This document shows positions 45,910 through 55,033 of a stretch of DNA of 64,000 nt, piece by piece. Within the stretch, counting starts at the first letter, position 1. Every line of letters begins with the position of its first letter. The notes beneath the pieces were generated by a model that had not been told where the DNA came from, did not search any database, and saw only the letters and a list, made by a program, of their open reading frames with translations. A program made the position numbers and the translations under genes. Source of the stretch: JABDOU01 sp041567895 (GTDB lineage Bacteria > Actinomycetota > Acidimicrobiia > Spongiisociales > SHLN01); the NCBI GenBank assembly GCA_041567895.1, contig JBFGAX010000005.1, positions 1 through 64,000 on the forward strand, written 5' to 3'.

Positions 45910-46419
45910 CTACGTCTGAAACCGGAAGCGCGTGAGGTCTGTCGGGAAATCAAACCAGGCGAGAGCCTTGGACGGGCGGAAGACCATCAAGCCACCCGCA
46001 TCAGCTCCCGACCATGAATCGGCTTCAGGCGTGTATCCGAGACCTCCATACTTCCGGCCAATCTCGGCGGCGAGCGATTCTGCCTGAGCTCCCCGCAGCG
46101 GTTCGGACGCCGCCGTGATCCCGTCGACCACGATCGCCTCCCGCCCGTCTCCAATATGCAGGGTGCAAGCCGGATTCGCCGAAGCGTTGCGGGCATGCAG
46201 CGTGTCCGGTGAGCCGTCGTAGTAGAGCGCTTCTGCGAGCCAGGCACCCCAGCGCGGAACCACGTGTGGCCTGCCATCAGGTCGGGTCGTTGCCATCCAG
46301 TAGTGCAGCGACTCGACCAAACGCTCCTCGACCACGGACCATTCGAGCAACCCATCGTCTGACTCCGGAACTCCATAACCATCCGGCATCACCGGCCGAT
46401 CACGGACAGGATCGCTCAT
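45910..46419 (-). CDS. Pyridoxamine 5'-phosphate oxidase-fold (FMN-binding split barrel) protein
   Basis: A 169-residue protein of the PPOX superfamily. HYWMATTRPDGRPHVVPRWGAWLA is the typical F420/FMN-binding strand pair, followed by ANPACTLHIGDGREAIVVDG. Such proteins bind FMN, F420 or heme; the real substrate is unknown. It stands alone between tRNA-Arg and the tRNA-Ser repeats. Confidence 0.8.
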   Translation of the reverse strand: MSDPVRDRPVMPDGYGVPESDDGLLEWSVVEERLVESLHYWMATTRPDGRPHVVPRWGAWLAEALYYDGSPDTLHARNASANPACTLHIGDGREAIVVDGITAASEPLRGAQAESLAAEIGRKYGGLGYTPEADSWSGADAGGLMVFRPSKALAWFDFPTDLTRFRFQT

Positions 46420-46499
46420 CCACCGATGCTAAACGTCGGGAGCCGCAAGCGAGGCAGAACGAATCTCCCAGGACGGTCGGAGTCAGACAAGCGCATATC

Positions 46500-46792
46500 G
46501 ACAAAGGGGTTGGAGCTGCAAACCAACCCCAAGAGCAACGCCTCAGGCGTTCCCCGAGATGATGCGAGCGCAAAAGCATCCCGCGGGTTCGCATCCAACA
46601 AGGGATCGATTCAAGCGATGAGAGAGATTCGAATCCCAAACGAATACTTCGGAACGCGGAGGGAGTGGGATTGGAGTTGTGAAACAACTCCGGGCAACGC
46701 CGTAGGCGGTGCTTCGAACCCCTGCGTGAGCCGAAGGCGAGCGCAAAATAAGCATCCCGTGGGTTCGAATCCCAAACGAATACTTCGGAACG
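46500..46792 (-). repeat. Repeats of the tRNA-Ser(TGA) 3-prime end, about 136-bp period
   Basis: No gene is supported. A 45-bp perfect direct repeat occurs at 46628-46672 and 46764-46808, the latter running into the tRNA gene; it holds the acceptor/T-arm end (CGGAGGGAGTGGGATT on plus) plus CGAATACTTCGGAACG. Between copies are hairpins (GGAGTTG/CAACTCC), a CAACGCCGTAGGCGGTGCTT segment ending in an antisense T-arm, and GAGCCGAAGGCGAGCGC. A more diverged copy lies at about 46520-46630. Looks like serial duplication of the tRNA tail. Confidence 0.75.
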
Positions 46793-46881
46793 CGGAGGGA
46801 GTGGGATTCGAACCCACGGAACCCCTTACGGGGCTCAACAGTTTTCAAGACTATCGCCTTCGTCCGCTCGGCCATCCCTCC
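46793..46881 (-). tRNA. tRNA-Ser (anticodon TGA)
   Basis: GGAGGGA/TCCCTCC acceptor, long variable arm (GAGCCCCGTAAGGGGTT), anticodon loop CTTGAAA giving TGA. No encoded CCA; its downstream side carries tail repeats. Confidence 0.95.
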
Positions 46882-47163
46882 AGACCAGCAGGCTACCGCC
46901 CACCAAACCACTCAAGAACACCAAGCTTTGAACCCGCGCCGGACGAAGGCGCGGACACACAAGCATCCCGTCTGATCGATTCCATCAACGGATCGATACA
47001 AATATCACGCCATCCGGATGACGTCCCACGACTGTGGGACGGGAGTTGCGAAGCAACTTCCGAGCAACGCCGTAGGCGGTGCTTCGAACCCCGTCCGAGC
47101 CAAAGGCGAGGACACAAGAAAGCATCCCGTGGGTCGAATCCCACAACGAAATGCATGATTACG
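46882..47163 (-). repeat. Repeats related to tRNA tails downstream of tRNA-Ser(CGA)
   Basis: No gene is supported. This stretch repeats the parts seen at 46500-46792: the 29-bp segment starting GCAACGCCGTAGGCGGTGCT is identical at 46694-46722 and 47064-47092; the hairpin GGGAGTTGCGAAGCAACTTCC precedes it; GAAGGCGCGGACACACAAGC (about 46944) and AAGGCGAGGACACAAGAAAG (about 47102) are two versions of one unit, both followed by CATCCCGT. Confidence 0.72.
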
Positions 47164-47254
47164 CGGAGGGGGTGGGATTCGAACCCACGGAACCGTTCAC
47201 ACGGCTCACGGCATTTCGAGTGCCGCGCACTAGACCGGACTATGCGACCCCTCC
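47164..47254 (-). tRNA. tRNA-Ser (anticodon CGA)
   Basis: GGAGGGG/CCCCTCC acceptor, variable arm GAGCCGTGTGAACGGTT, anticodon loop CTCGAAA giving CGA. No encoded CCA. Same strand as tRNA-Ser(TGA). Confidence 0.94.
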
Positions 47255-47312
47255 GAGGGTGCATACGCGGCCCCGGATTGTAGACCCGGAGTTGACCTCG
47301 GACGGAGAGCAA

Positions 47313-47340
47313 TTGCCGGTGCTCGCCCGACTGGTACGCT
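47313..47340 (+). promoter_or_regulatory. Putative promoter of tRNA-Ser(GCT)
   Basis: TTGCCG at 47313-47318 and TACGCT at 47335-47340 with a 16-bp spacer, 10 bases before the tRNA 5-prime end. Confidence 0.45.
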
Positions 47341-47350
47341 TTGGCCTCCT

Positions 47351-47444
<94 letters not shown>

Positions 47445-47544
47445 AAACGTTCGTGCAATTGACTGGGGACCGAGAACTACTCATCCGATCCCCGCCCTTC
47501 GGGCGTCGGTACCTAGAAAAAAGGCACCGCTGACTCCGATGAGC

Positions 47545-47570
47545 GTGCATATGCACGTCGGTGCATATGT
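47545..47570 (+). promoter_or_regulatory. Palindromic operator-like pair upstream of the MBL-rhodanese gene
   Basis: A perfect 12-bp palindrome GTGCATATGCAC at 47545-47556 is followed 4 bases later by GTGCATATGT at 47561-47570. The two are 16 bp apart, about one and a half turns, and end 27 bases before the GTG start. It looks like a repressor site, perhaps for a sulfide or metal sensor, but no regulator gene is adjacent. Confidence 0.45.
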
Positions 47571-47597
47571 TCGTCGAGGTTGCCGTAGAATCGAGCC

Positions 47598-48926
47598 GTG
47601 GAGATCACGACAATCCGGACCGATGGGCTGGGAGACAGCACATACGTTTTGACTTACAAGGGTCAGGCCGTGATCGTCGATCCCCAACGAGACATTGAAC
47701 GGATTCTGGCCGAGCTCGCCGATGTGACGCCCAGGTTCATCCTCGAAACTCACCTCCACAACGACTACGTCTCGGGAGCCAGGGATCTTGCGAAGAAGAC
47801 CGGGGCTGAGCTCGTCCTGCCGGCAGCCGCCGCCCCTGCGTATCGACATACGCCGGCTTTCCACCTGGAGGAGTTGGATCACACCGATGGGATGACGATC
47901 CAACCCCTGCATACACCAGGGCACACACCCGAACACACGTCGTATCTGATCTTGCTCGAAGACCGCCCTGTATTTGTTTTTTCGGGTGGCTCTTTGCTTG
48001 TCGGATCTGCCGGGCGGCCGGATCTTCTGGGTGAGGAACGAGCTGACACCCTCGCCCGCCTGCAGTACGGATCCGTGCATCGCCTGGCACAACTTCCCGA
48101 CGACGTCGGCCTTTATCCGACGCATGGCGCCGGCTCGTTCTGCACCGCCACGAAGGCAGCCCGTGACACTTCCACGATCGGCGAAGAGAAGAAGAACAAT
48201 CCCGTGCTTCTCTTTCCGGACGAAGACACCTTCGTTCAGTCACAGCTAGGAGGGCTGGTTCCGTATCCGCGGTACTACGCAGAAATGGGTCCGGCGAACC
48301 TCTACGGCTACCCGCCTCCTCCAGACTCGAAACCGAAGGTTATTTCGGCTGACCAGCTGGGAGAATTTCCGGATGCCCACGTCGTAGATATTCGAGATCG
48401 AAGGGCGTTCGCCGGCGGCCATATTCCCGGATCGATCGGAATTGAGCACGGCAAAGATTTTGCCGTGTGGACGGGATGGCTGCTTCCATTCAACGCCGAG
48501 TTGGTTCTCGTGGCCGATCCGGGACAGAACATCGACATGGCAATCGACGACCTCTCGAGGATCGGATTCGATCGAGTCGTCGCAGTTGTCACCGACGTTG
48601 CCGGCTATCCCGGCGAGCTGAGGAGCTATGAGGTTGTGACCCCCGAAGCGGCTCGTGATCTCGAGCATCAGACGCTCGATGTGCGGGATCCGATTGAGTG
48701 GAAAACCCAGCATCTCGATGGATCCGTCTGGCGATATCTCCCCGACCTGTATGCCCACGGTGTACCAGACGCCATATCTCGAGATGAACCGGTATTGGTC
48801 GTATGCCGGACCGGCAACAGAGCATCGATCGCCAGTGCGCTGCTTTTGGACAACGGCTATCAACCGGTTGTGGTCGTCGACGGCGGTGTGGCGGAAATGG
48901 CCGATCAAGCCGTTGCTCGCACATAA
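47598..48926 (+). CDS. MBL-fold hydrolase fused to two rhodanese domains (persulfide dioxygenase-like)
   Basis: A 442-residue protein: an MBL domain (1-240) with THLHNDYVSGARD (H-x-H-x-D), TPGHTPEHTSY and the STHG-like YPTHGAGSFC; then two rhodanese domains. The first (about 250-345) lacks the active Cys; the second (about 350-440) has it in VVCRTGNRA. This layout is seen in CstB-like persulfide dioxygenase-sulfurtransferases that detoxify sulfane sulfur. GTG start. A palindromic operator-like site precedes it. Confidence 0.88.
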   Translation: MEITTIRTDGLGDSTYVLTYKGQAVIVDPQRDIERILAELADVTPRFILETHLHNDYVSGARDLAKKTGAELVLPAAAAPAYRHTPAFHLEELDHTDGMTIQPLHTPGHTPEHTSYLILLEDRPVFVFSGGSLLVGSAGRPDLLGEERADTLARLQYGSVHRLAQLPDDVGLYPTHGAGSFCTATKAARDTSTIGEEKKNNPVLLFPDEDTFVQSQLGGLVPYPRYYAEMGPANLYGYPPPPDSKPKVISADQLGEFPDAHVVDIRDRRAFAGGHIPGSIGIEHGKDFAVWTGWLLPFNAELVLVADPGQNIDMAIDDLSRIGFDRVVAVVTDVAGYPGELRSYEVVTPEAARDLEHQTLDVRDPIEWKTQHLDGSVWRYLPDLYAHGVPDAISRDEPVLVVCRTGNRASIASALLLDNGYQPVVVVDGGVAEMADQAVART

Positions 48927-49007
48927 TTGGCTTTCCAATTCAGCGGGCTTTCAGATAATCTGACCACTCAGAGTGATGTACGTTCTCACGGGGATCCGGG
49001 AAGGCTT

Positions 49008-51119
49008 GTGAAGAAGATTCTGCTTCCAACGCTGGCCTTGCTGCTCTCACTTGCCCCGGCCATCGCCTCGGCCGACGGAATCATTCGGGAGCCGTATCTT
49101 CAGCTCGGTGACGCTCCTCTCAGCGGTTATCCCGGCGCTGAGACCGACCGGATTCAAGTGATGTGGCAGAGCTCAGATCCAGACGCGAGCCAATTCGATG
49201 CGTACTTCCGCAAATCCGGCGAATTGTTCTGGACCCCGGTACCGGACATCGAGCGCGAGGAAGTTGCTTGGGAGCGGTTCAACTTTTTCGTGACTCTCGA
49301 TCAGCTGTTGTACGACACCACCTATGACTATCGGATCGATACAGCTGGCCAGACCTTCCAAGCTTCGTTCAGGACCCGACTGGATCCCACTGACCTATCA
49401 CCTTTCACCTTCGCAGCGTACGGCGATTCACTCCATCCGGATCATGCCGATGATTTTGATGACGTGGTTGCCGAGATCAACCGCACCAATGCCGATTTCG
49501 CTGTCCTGCTCGGAGACAACGCCTACGACCATGGGACGCATCGTGACTTCGACACTCGCTTCGATCCGACTGTGTCACCCGCTGCAGTTGAGTGGATGCG
49601 TGACCACGTCGACTACGCCGCCGTAGGGAACCACGAAATGGATTCCGACAAAGGACGCCCGTTTCGATCGACGTATGCGAATCCGATACCGAAAGCAGGT
49701 GTCAACGCTCCTGCAGAACCATCAGCGGATTTTTACCCCGAACACAATTTCTCCTTCGACTACGGCATGGCTCACTTCACATTCATCGATTCGAACGAGA
49801 AGGAACGTGTCGACCAGCTTGCTGAGTGGGCAGATGCCGACATCGCCGCCAACGACTCCCGGTGGAACATCGTCATTGCGCATCATCCCGTCGGCGGGGC
49901 TCCCGACAAGGACGTTACGCCCTCGGATGAGTACTACCAGGCACTGATGCCGGTTCTCGCCGAACACGGGGTCGACCTCTTCATGGTCGGCCACTCACAC
50001 AGCTTCTCCTGGACCCTTCCACTCACGGGGTACGCAGATGGAAATGCAACCTTCGTACATGACGATGACGGCGAGTACTCCAAAGGTGCAGGGGTCGTGC
50101 AGCTGATATCGGGCGTTGGCGGACACGACATACGTGATGTCTCCGAGTCCGACTGGCCGCAACCATGGGTTGCAGCCGGATATGCCCGCGACACCGACCC
50201 TCGAGCTGTGTACGGTTTTGCGCTCGTTGACGTGAGCTGGAATGAACTCGTCGTCGAATACAGGACCGGTGATGGGGAAACCCTCGACGAGTTTTCGATT
50301 GTGGCTGATGACCCGATGCCGGACCCTGAACCTCTCCCCGATCCGGATCCCGATCCGGAGCCTGAACCCATCCCGGATCCGCCGATTCCGATCCCCGACC
50401 CGCCACAACCCGAACCGGATCCTTCACCGGCGCCTTTTGTTCGCCCGGACCTCGGTCTCGTCAATGTGACGTCCGGAGCGTGGACGATGCTCCGTGGAGA
50501 TTCGTCCATCGATCGATTCTTCTTCGGCGAACCGGGGGACCTCCCGGTGTACGGCGACTGGGATTGCGACGGGATCTCGACCGCTGGGATGTACAGGCCA
50601 TCGACGGGCTTCGTGTATCTTCGTGACGAAGACTCAACCGGGTCGGCTGACCTCGAGTACTTTTTCGGGCTGTCGGGGGACATTCCGATAGCAGGTGATT
50701 TCGACGGCGACGGCTGCGACACGGTGTCCATCTATCGCCCCACTACGGGCACTGTCTACATCTCCAACGTGCTGAGAACGTCGATTGCAGGCATGACGTA
50801 CACGTTCGGGGAACCGTCGGATCATCCCTTCACGGGAGATTGGGATGGCGATGGCGTCGACACCATGGGTCTCTATCGCGAACGAACAGGTCGCACATAT
50901 CTCACCAATCGCCATGCAAGCGGGCCGGCAGAAGTCGAGTTCTACTTCGGCCTCCCGTCCGACTCCATCATCGCCGGAGACTGGGACGGCGACGGAGATG
51001 ACACCGTTGGAGTATTCCGGGCATCTGTAGAACAGTTCTATCTGAGCAACCAGAACGAACACGGTCCGGCCGATGCACGTGTGCCCGCGCACGGAGAAGG
51101 ATTACCGATATCCGGCTGA
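49008..51119 (+). CDS. Secreted purple-acid-phosphatase-like metallophosphoesterase with C-terminal DxDxDG repeats
   Basis: A 703-residue exported protein: signal peptide (1-22, ending AIASA), an Fn3-like PAP N-domain (about 25-125), and a metallophosphoesterase domain with AAYGDS, LLGDNAY (GDxxY, including the Tyr that binds Fe(III) in PAPs), VGNHEMD, AHHPVGG and GHSHSF. A Pro/Asp/Glu linker (about 430-470) leads to four DxDxDG repeats. Cysteines in GDWDCDG and GDGCDT may pair. GTG 49008 has GGGAAGG upstream; an earlier TTG at 48927 would bury the signal peptide. Confidence 0.9.
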   Translation: MKKILLPTLALLLSLAPAIASADGIIREPYLQLGDAPLSGYPGAETDRIQVMWQSSDPDASQFDAYFRKSGELFWTPVPDIEREEVAWERFNFFVTLDQLLYDTTYDYRIDTAGQTFQASFRTRLDPTDLSPFTFAAYGDSLHPDHADDFDDVVAEINRTNADFAVLLGDNAYDHGTHRDFDTRFDPTVSPAAVEWMRDHVDYAAVGNHEMDSDKGRPFRSTYANPIPKAGVNAPAEPSADFYPEHNFSFDYGMAHFTFIDSNEKERVDQLAEWADADIAANDSRWNIVIAHHPVGGAPDKDVTPSDEYYQALMPVLAEHGVDLFMVGHSHSFSWTLPLTGYADGNATFVHDDDGEYSKGAGVVQLISGVGGHDIRDVSESDWPQPWVAAGYARDTDPRAVYGFALVDVSWNELVVEYRTGDGETLDEFSIVADDPMPDPEPLPDPDPDPEPEPIPDPPIPIPDPPQPEPDPSPAPFVRPDLGLVNVTSGAWTMLRGDSSIDRFFFGEPGDLPVYGDWDCDGISTAGMYRPSTGFVYLRDEDSTGSADLEYFFGLSGDIPIAGDFDGDGCDTVSIYRPTTGTVYISNVLRTSIAGMTYTFGEPSDHPFTGDWDGDGVDTMGLYRERTGRTYLTNRHASGPAEVEFYFGLPSDSIIAGDWDGDGDDTVGVFRASVEQFYLSNQNEHGPADARVPAHGEGLPISG

Positions 51120-51172
51120 GCTCTCGAATCAGCCCAACATATCCCTGCGAAAAACTCGAACACGCTCCGTGG

Positions 51173-51178
51173 TATAGT
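51173..51178 (+). promoter_or_regulatory. Possible -10 element TATAGT
   Basis: TATAGT lies about 50 bases before the start of the second phosphatase, but no good -35 is seen at 16-18 bp. Confidence 0.3.
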
Positions 51179-51229
51179 TGCACCAAGTGGGACGGGCAGG
51201 CACCTGCAACGCAGAAGCCGGGAGCAACA

Positions 51230-53323
51230 TTGGCGGGCGAGGGATTCTTTCGAGGCTTTGAAGAGAATTCCATCGCGCGTCCACACCCACCGTCTCGTGG
51301 AGTACGCCCCACCGTGGGGTTCCCGAGAAACCGACTTGGCATTCTTTTGCTTGCGCTCTTGCTCGGATCTGCCGCCGGGGGTGCATCGGCCAACGAACAC
51401 CCCTTGATCCGTGAGCCGTATCTCCAGCTCGGGAATGCGCCTCTCGTGGGTTATGCGGGTTCACACACGGACCAGGTCGAAGTCACGTGGCAATCCAACG
51501 GAACCTCGTCAGGACCGATTTCCTTCCACTACCGACGGGCCGACTCTGATGTGTGGATCCAACTGAGCCATATCCGTGTCGCTGAACTCGCCGAGGGACG
51601 CGTCAACCACTCGGTGGTTCTCGAGGGCCTGGATTTCGATACACGATACGAATATCGGGTCGAGCATGGATCTTCGGTTTACACCGCCGACTTTCGAACC
51701 CGGCTCGCCGCCGGGTCACCCAAGCCTTTCGTGTTCGCGGCGTATGGAGACTCAACCGATCCCCGGTCCATCGAGCTGTTCAACCAGGTCCAGTCGGCGA
51801 TCAATCAATCGGGAGCATCGTTTGCGGTACTCCTCGGCGACAACGCCTATCCCGACGGAACGCATGCCGACTACGACAACCGCTTCCGGCGTGAGACGGT
51901 GCCCGAAGCCCTGGTCTGGAACCGATCGCAGATTGACTACGCGGCAGTTGGGAATCACGACGTTGATCTCGACGGCGGCCTCGGATTCAGATCAACGTTT
52001 TCGAACCCGATTCCCATCGCGGGCAAAACAGCACCGGCCACGCCTCCTCCTGCTTTTCCGACCGAGCACAATTACTCGTTCGACTATGGCATGGCTCATT
52101 TCACTGTCATCGACTCCAATACAAAGTCGCTCACCAAGGATCTTGCTAGATGGGCGGCTGCCGATCTCACCGCCTCCCACAATCGCTGGAAGATCGTGGT
52201 TCTACATCATCCGGTAACGGGCGCCCCCGACCGCATCGCCACGGTGACCGACTACTACAAGGAACTGATACCGACACTGGTTGAACAGGAAGTTGACCTG
52301 CTGCTGGCGGGCCACTCGCACAGCTATGGATGGACGTATCCGATGACCGGCTTCTCGGGCGATCAGCCGACCTTTGTCCTCGATACCGATCGCCGCTACG
52401 AAGAAAACGCAGGGGTGGTTCAGGTGATCTCCGGGGTCGGAGGGACAGACGTTCGCAACTTCGCACGACCGGGTTGGCCCCACCCGGTAGTAGCCGCCGG
52501 ATTTGCCAGTGACCCAAGCGGGAAAGCAGAAACCGGATTCTCCCGGGTGAGCGTCTCGAAAGAGGAGCTGAAAGTCGAGTACATAGCCGCAGATGGCGAT
52601 GTGATCGACTCGTTCTCGATCATCGCCGAACCGGAGCCGGATATCGCCGCCAGGTTGGGGTTGGCCAATCCCGCCACAGGCGAATGGGTGCTCAGATACC
52701 CGGACGGTTCTATCGACCGCTTCTATTTCGGCAATCCCGCGGACAAACCGCTCTACGGTGATTGGGATTGTGATGGAACCTCCACGCCAGGAATGTATCG
52801 AGAATCGAACGGCTTCGTATACCTCAAGAACGACAACACCACAGGCCCTGCCGACGTCGACTTCTTTTTTGGCATGGATGGCGACATTCCGATCGCCGGT
52901 GACTGGAATGGAGACGGCTGCGACACGATATCCATCTACCGCCAAACGCTGGGTGCCGTGTTCATCTCAAACGTGCTGCGCACAGCCACTGCCGAAACCG
53001 ACTACTTCTTCGGCAACCCACAGGATCGACCGTTCTCAGGCGACTTCGACGGCGACGGCATCGACACCGTCGGTCTTTATCGGGAAACATCAGGTCTCGC
53101 CTACTTGCGTAATGAACACACCACCGGGCCAGCCGACATCGAGTTCTTCTATGGCGTGGCGAACGATGCAATCATCGCCGCCGACTGGAACAGCGACGGG
53201 CGGGACACGGTCGGTATTTTTCGCCAAACCGCGCGTCGCTTCTACCTCAGCAATCGAAACCAGCAGGGGAACGCCGATCTGGAGCTGCGTGGTTTCGGAT
53301 CGGGCCACGCTGTCGCCGACTGA
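51230..53323 (+). CDS. Secreted purple-acid-phosphatase-like protein, tandem paralogue, with DxDxDG repeats
   Basis: A 697-codon paralogue of the preceding gene with the same order: signal peptide, PAP N-domain (REPYLQLGNAPLVGY is nearly shared), phosphoesterase motifs AAYGDS, LLGDNAY, VGNHDVD, LHHPVTG, GHSHSY, then four repeats. The Pro-rich linker of the first copy is almost absent here. TTG 51230 has GGGAG 6 bases upstream, but GTG 51314 gives a more normal signal peptide; the start is uncertain. Likely a tandem duplication that has diverged well. Confidence 0.88.
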   Translation: MAGEGFFRGFEENSIARPHPPSRGVRPTVGFPRNRLGILLLALLLGSAAGGASANEHPLIREPYLQLGNAPLVGYAGSHTDQVEVTWQSNGTSSGPISFHYRRADSDVWIQLSHIRVAELAEGRVNHSVVLEGLDFDTRYEYRVEHGSSVYTADFRTRLAAGSPKPFVFAAYGDSTDPRSIELFNQVQSAINQSGASFAVLLGDNAYPDGTHADYDNRFRRETVPEALVWNRSQIDYAAVGNHDVDLDGGLGFRSTFSNPIPIAGKTAPATPPPAFPTEHNYSFDYGMAHFTVIDSNTKSLTKDLARWAAADLTASHNRWKIVVLHHPVTGAPDRIATVTDYYKELIPTLVEQEVDLLLAGHSHSYGWTYPMTGFSGDQPTFVLDTDRRYEENAGVVQVISGVGGTDVRNFARPGWPHPVVAAGFASDPSGKAETGFSRVSVSKEELKVEYIAADGDVIDSFSIIAEPEPDIAARLGLANPATGEWVLRYPDGSIDRFYFGNPADKPLYGDWDCDGTSTPGMYRESNGFVYLKNDNTTGPADVDFFFGMDGDIPIAGDWNGDGCDTISIYRQTLGAVFISNVLRTATAETDYFFGNPQDRPFSGDFDGDGIDTVGLYRETSGLAYLRNEHTTGPADIEFFYGVANDAIIAADWNSDGRDTVGIFRQTARRFYLSNRNQQGNADLELRGFGSGHAVAD

Positions 53324-53399
53324 TCTCATACGAGCTCGGCGACGACACGATCGAATCAGACGACTCCAGAATGCCCATCGCGGTGCTGCGCGAGTTGCA

Positions 53400-53825
53400 T
53401 CACATCGCCGACGTCGATCGCAATTGGTTTTTGATCGTCGCGATGATGGCCGCCATGCCTCTGAGGCGGAGCTGGCTGACGACGTCGACGAGTCCCATGT
53501 CCATGTAGAACAAATCCGGAACCTCGAGAATCTCATTTGCCGTGGCACCGCTCAACCCGTCGGCAAGAAGGCCTGCATATCCGCGCATGGTCGGCGCCTC
53601 TTTTGGAACATCGAAATAGAGGTGGACGATGCCGTCGTCGCCTATCTCGCTTGTCACGAAGAATGGTGTTTGGCATTCGTGAACCTGCTCGAGCATGCCC
53701 GGTTCGGCAAGGTGTGCGGGGATGTCGGGTAGCCGATCGGAATAGTCGATCAATGCTTGCACTTTGATGTCCCTGGGACTCGACGCAAAGAGGTCCACAA
53801 GTTGGGCCAATCTGGCTGGCAACAT
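53400..53825 (-). CDS. sufE: SufE family sulfur-transfer protein
   Basis: A 141-residue protein that takes persulfide sulfur from a cysteine desulfurase. C51 in VHECQTPFF is the acceptor; DIPAHL, GYAGLLADGLSGATANEIL and the C-terminal RLRGMAAI match the family. ATG 53825 has GGAGGA 4 bases upstream, which favours it over GTG 53837. It is divergent from a thiosulfate sulfurtransferase; Mycobacterium has the same SufE-SseA pairing. Confidence 0.93.
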   Translation of the reverse strand: MLPARLAQLVDLFASSPRDIKVQALIDYSDRLPDIPAHLAEPGMLEQVHECQTPFFVTSEIGDDGIVHLYFDVPKEAPTMRGYAGLLADGLSGATANEILEVPDLFYMDMGLVDVVSQLRLRGMAAIIATIKNQLRSTSAM

Positions 53826-53903
53826 CTGTTCCTCCACTAATCGGCGACCGGTTGTTCCTCGGCTGCGTAGTGTAAAAAGCTAGCGAGTTATGGAGACAGT
53901 GCC

Positions 53904-54803
53904 ATGTCCAAGGTGCCACACGACACATCAGACCGTTTCAGCAAGTACGCCAATCCAAACATGCTCGTGAGCACGTCATGGTTGGCTGAGCACCTCGACG
54001 ACGAAGATCTCGTTGTTGTGGAATCAGACGAAGACGTATTGCTCTACGACACCGGTCATATTCCGGGCGCAGTCAAAATCGACTGGCATACGGATTTGCA
54101 GGATCCGGTGGCTCGTGATTACCTGGATGGAGAAGCCTTCGCCGAGCTCATGGCCTCACGCGGAATCGCTCGCGACTCGACCATCGTGTTCTATGGAGAC
54201 AATTTCAACTGGTGGGCCGCCTACGCGCTCTGGGTATTTTCGCTCTTCGGACACCCGGATGTACGACTTCTGGATGGCGGACGCCAGAAGTGGGAAGCAG
54301 AAGGTCGCGAACTGACGCGTGAAGTCGTTGAGCGACCTCGAACCGAATACCCGGTTGTCGAGCGGGTCGATGGCGACATTCGTGCCTTCCGCGATGATGT
54401 TCTCGCCCATATCGGCACCGATAAGCCGCTCGTCGACGTCCGATCACCCGAAGAGTTCAGCGGCGAACTGCTCCATATGCCGAACTATCCCCAGGAGGGT
54501 TCGCTCCGGGGCGGTCATATTCCTGGTGCATCCAGCGTGCCATGGAAACGGGCCGCCAACGACGACGGCACGTTCAAAAGTCTCGACGAGCTCAGGGCCA
54601 TCTACACCGAGGAGCAAGGCATCGATCCCGACGATGAGGTGATCGCATATTGCCGTATCGGCGAGCGATCAAGCCACACCTGGTTCGTTCTTCACCACCT
54701 GCTGGGTTACCCGAACGTCCGCAACTACGACGGTTCATGGACCGAATGGGGCAACGGAGTCCGGCTTCCGATCGAAAAGCCCGGGTATCCCGTCAGACCG
54801 TGA
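53904..54803 (+). CDS. sseA: Thiosulfate sulfurtransferase (SseA-like, two rhodanese domains)
   Basis: A 299-residue tandem rhodanese that moves sulfane sulfur from thiosulfate to a thiol acceptor. The N-terminal domain (20-140) is structural; the C-terminal one has the catalytic C250 in YCRIGERSSHTW. YDTGHIPGA and RGGHIPGA mark the two domains. The 78-bp gap to sufE holds both promoters. A role in supplying sulfur to SufE is likely but inferred. Confidence 0.93.
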   Translation: MSKVPHDTSDRFSKYANPNMLVSTSWLAEHLDDEDLVVVESDEDVLLYDTGHIPGAVKIDWHTDLQDPVARDYLDGEAFAELMASRGIARDSTIVFYGDNFNWWAAYALWVFSLFGHPDVRLLDGGRQKWEAEGRELTREVVERPRTEYPVVERVDGDIRAFRDDVLAHIGTDKPLVDVRSPEEFSGELLHMPNYPQEGSLRGGHIPGASSVPWKRAANDDGTFKSLDELRAIYTEEQGIDPDDEVIAYCRIGERSSHTWFVLHHLLGYPNVRNYDGSWTEWGNGVRLPIEKPGYPVRP

Positions 54804-54892
54804 ACGATTAGCCGGAATCCGAGCCGATGCGGTGTTGTTCCCCGGATCTCGTCCGACGCCAAAACGGGATTGGATAGAATCGCGGGGCGTAC

Positions 54893-54986
54893 GGAGGGGT
54901 CGCATAGTCTGGCCTAGTGCGCACGCTTGGAAAGCGTGTAAACGGTTAACGCCGTTTCGAGGGTTCGAATCCCTCTCCCTCCGCCA
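54893..54986 (+). tRNA. tRNA-Ser (anticodon GGA), CCA encoded
   Basis: GGAGGGG/TCCCTCC acceptor, anticodon loop TTGGAAA giving GGA, long variable arm, ends GCCA. A TAGAAT at 54875-54880 may be its -10. It precedes tadA, an order shared with Bacillus. Confidence 0.95.
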
Positions 54987-55033
54987 CACGTTCGGTCGAC
55001 CTTGCCGAGCTGCAGCCCATTACGCTCGACCGT

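Noticed and set aside
46500..47163. Genomic island at the tRNA-Ser genes
   Set aside because: Partial tRNA copies resemble att sites, but no integrase, phage or plasmid genes lie between or beside them.
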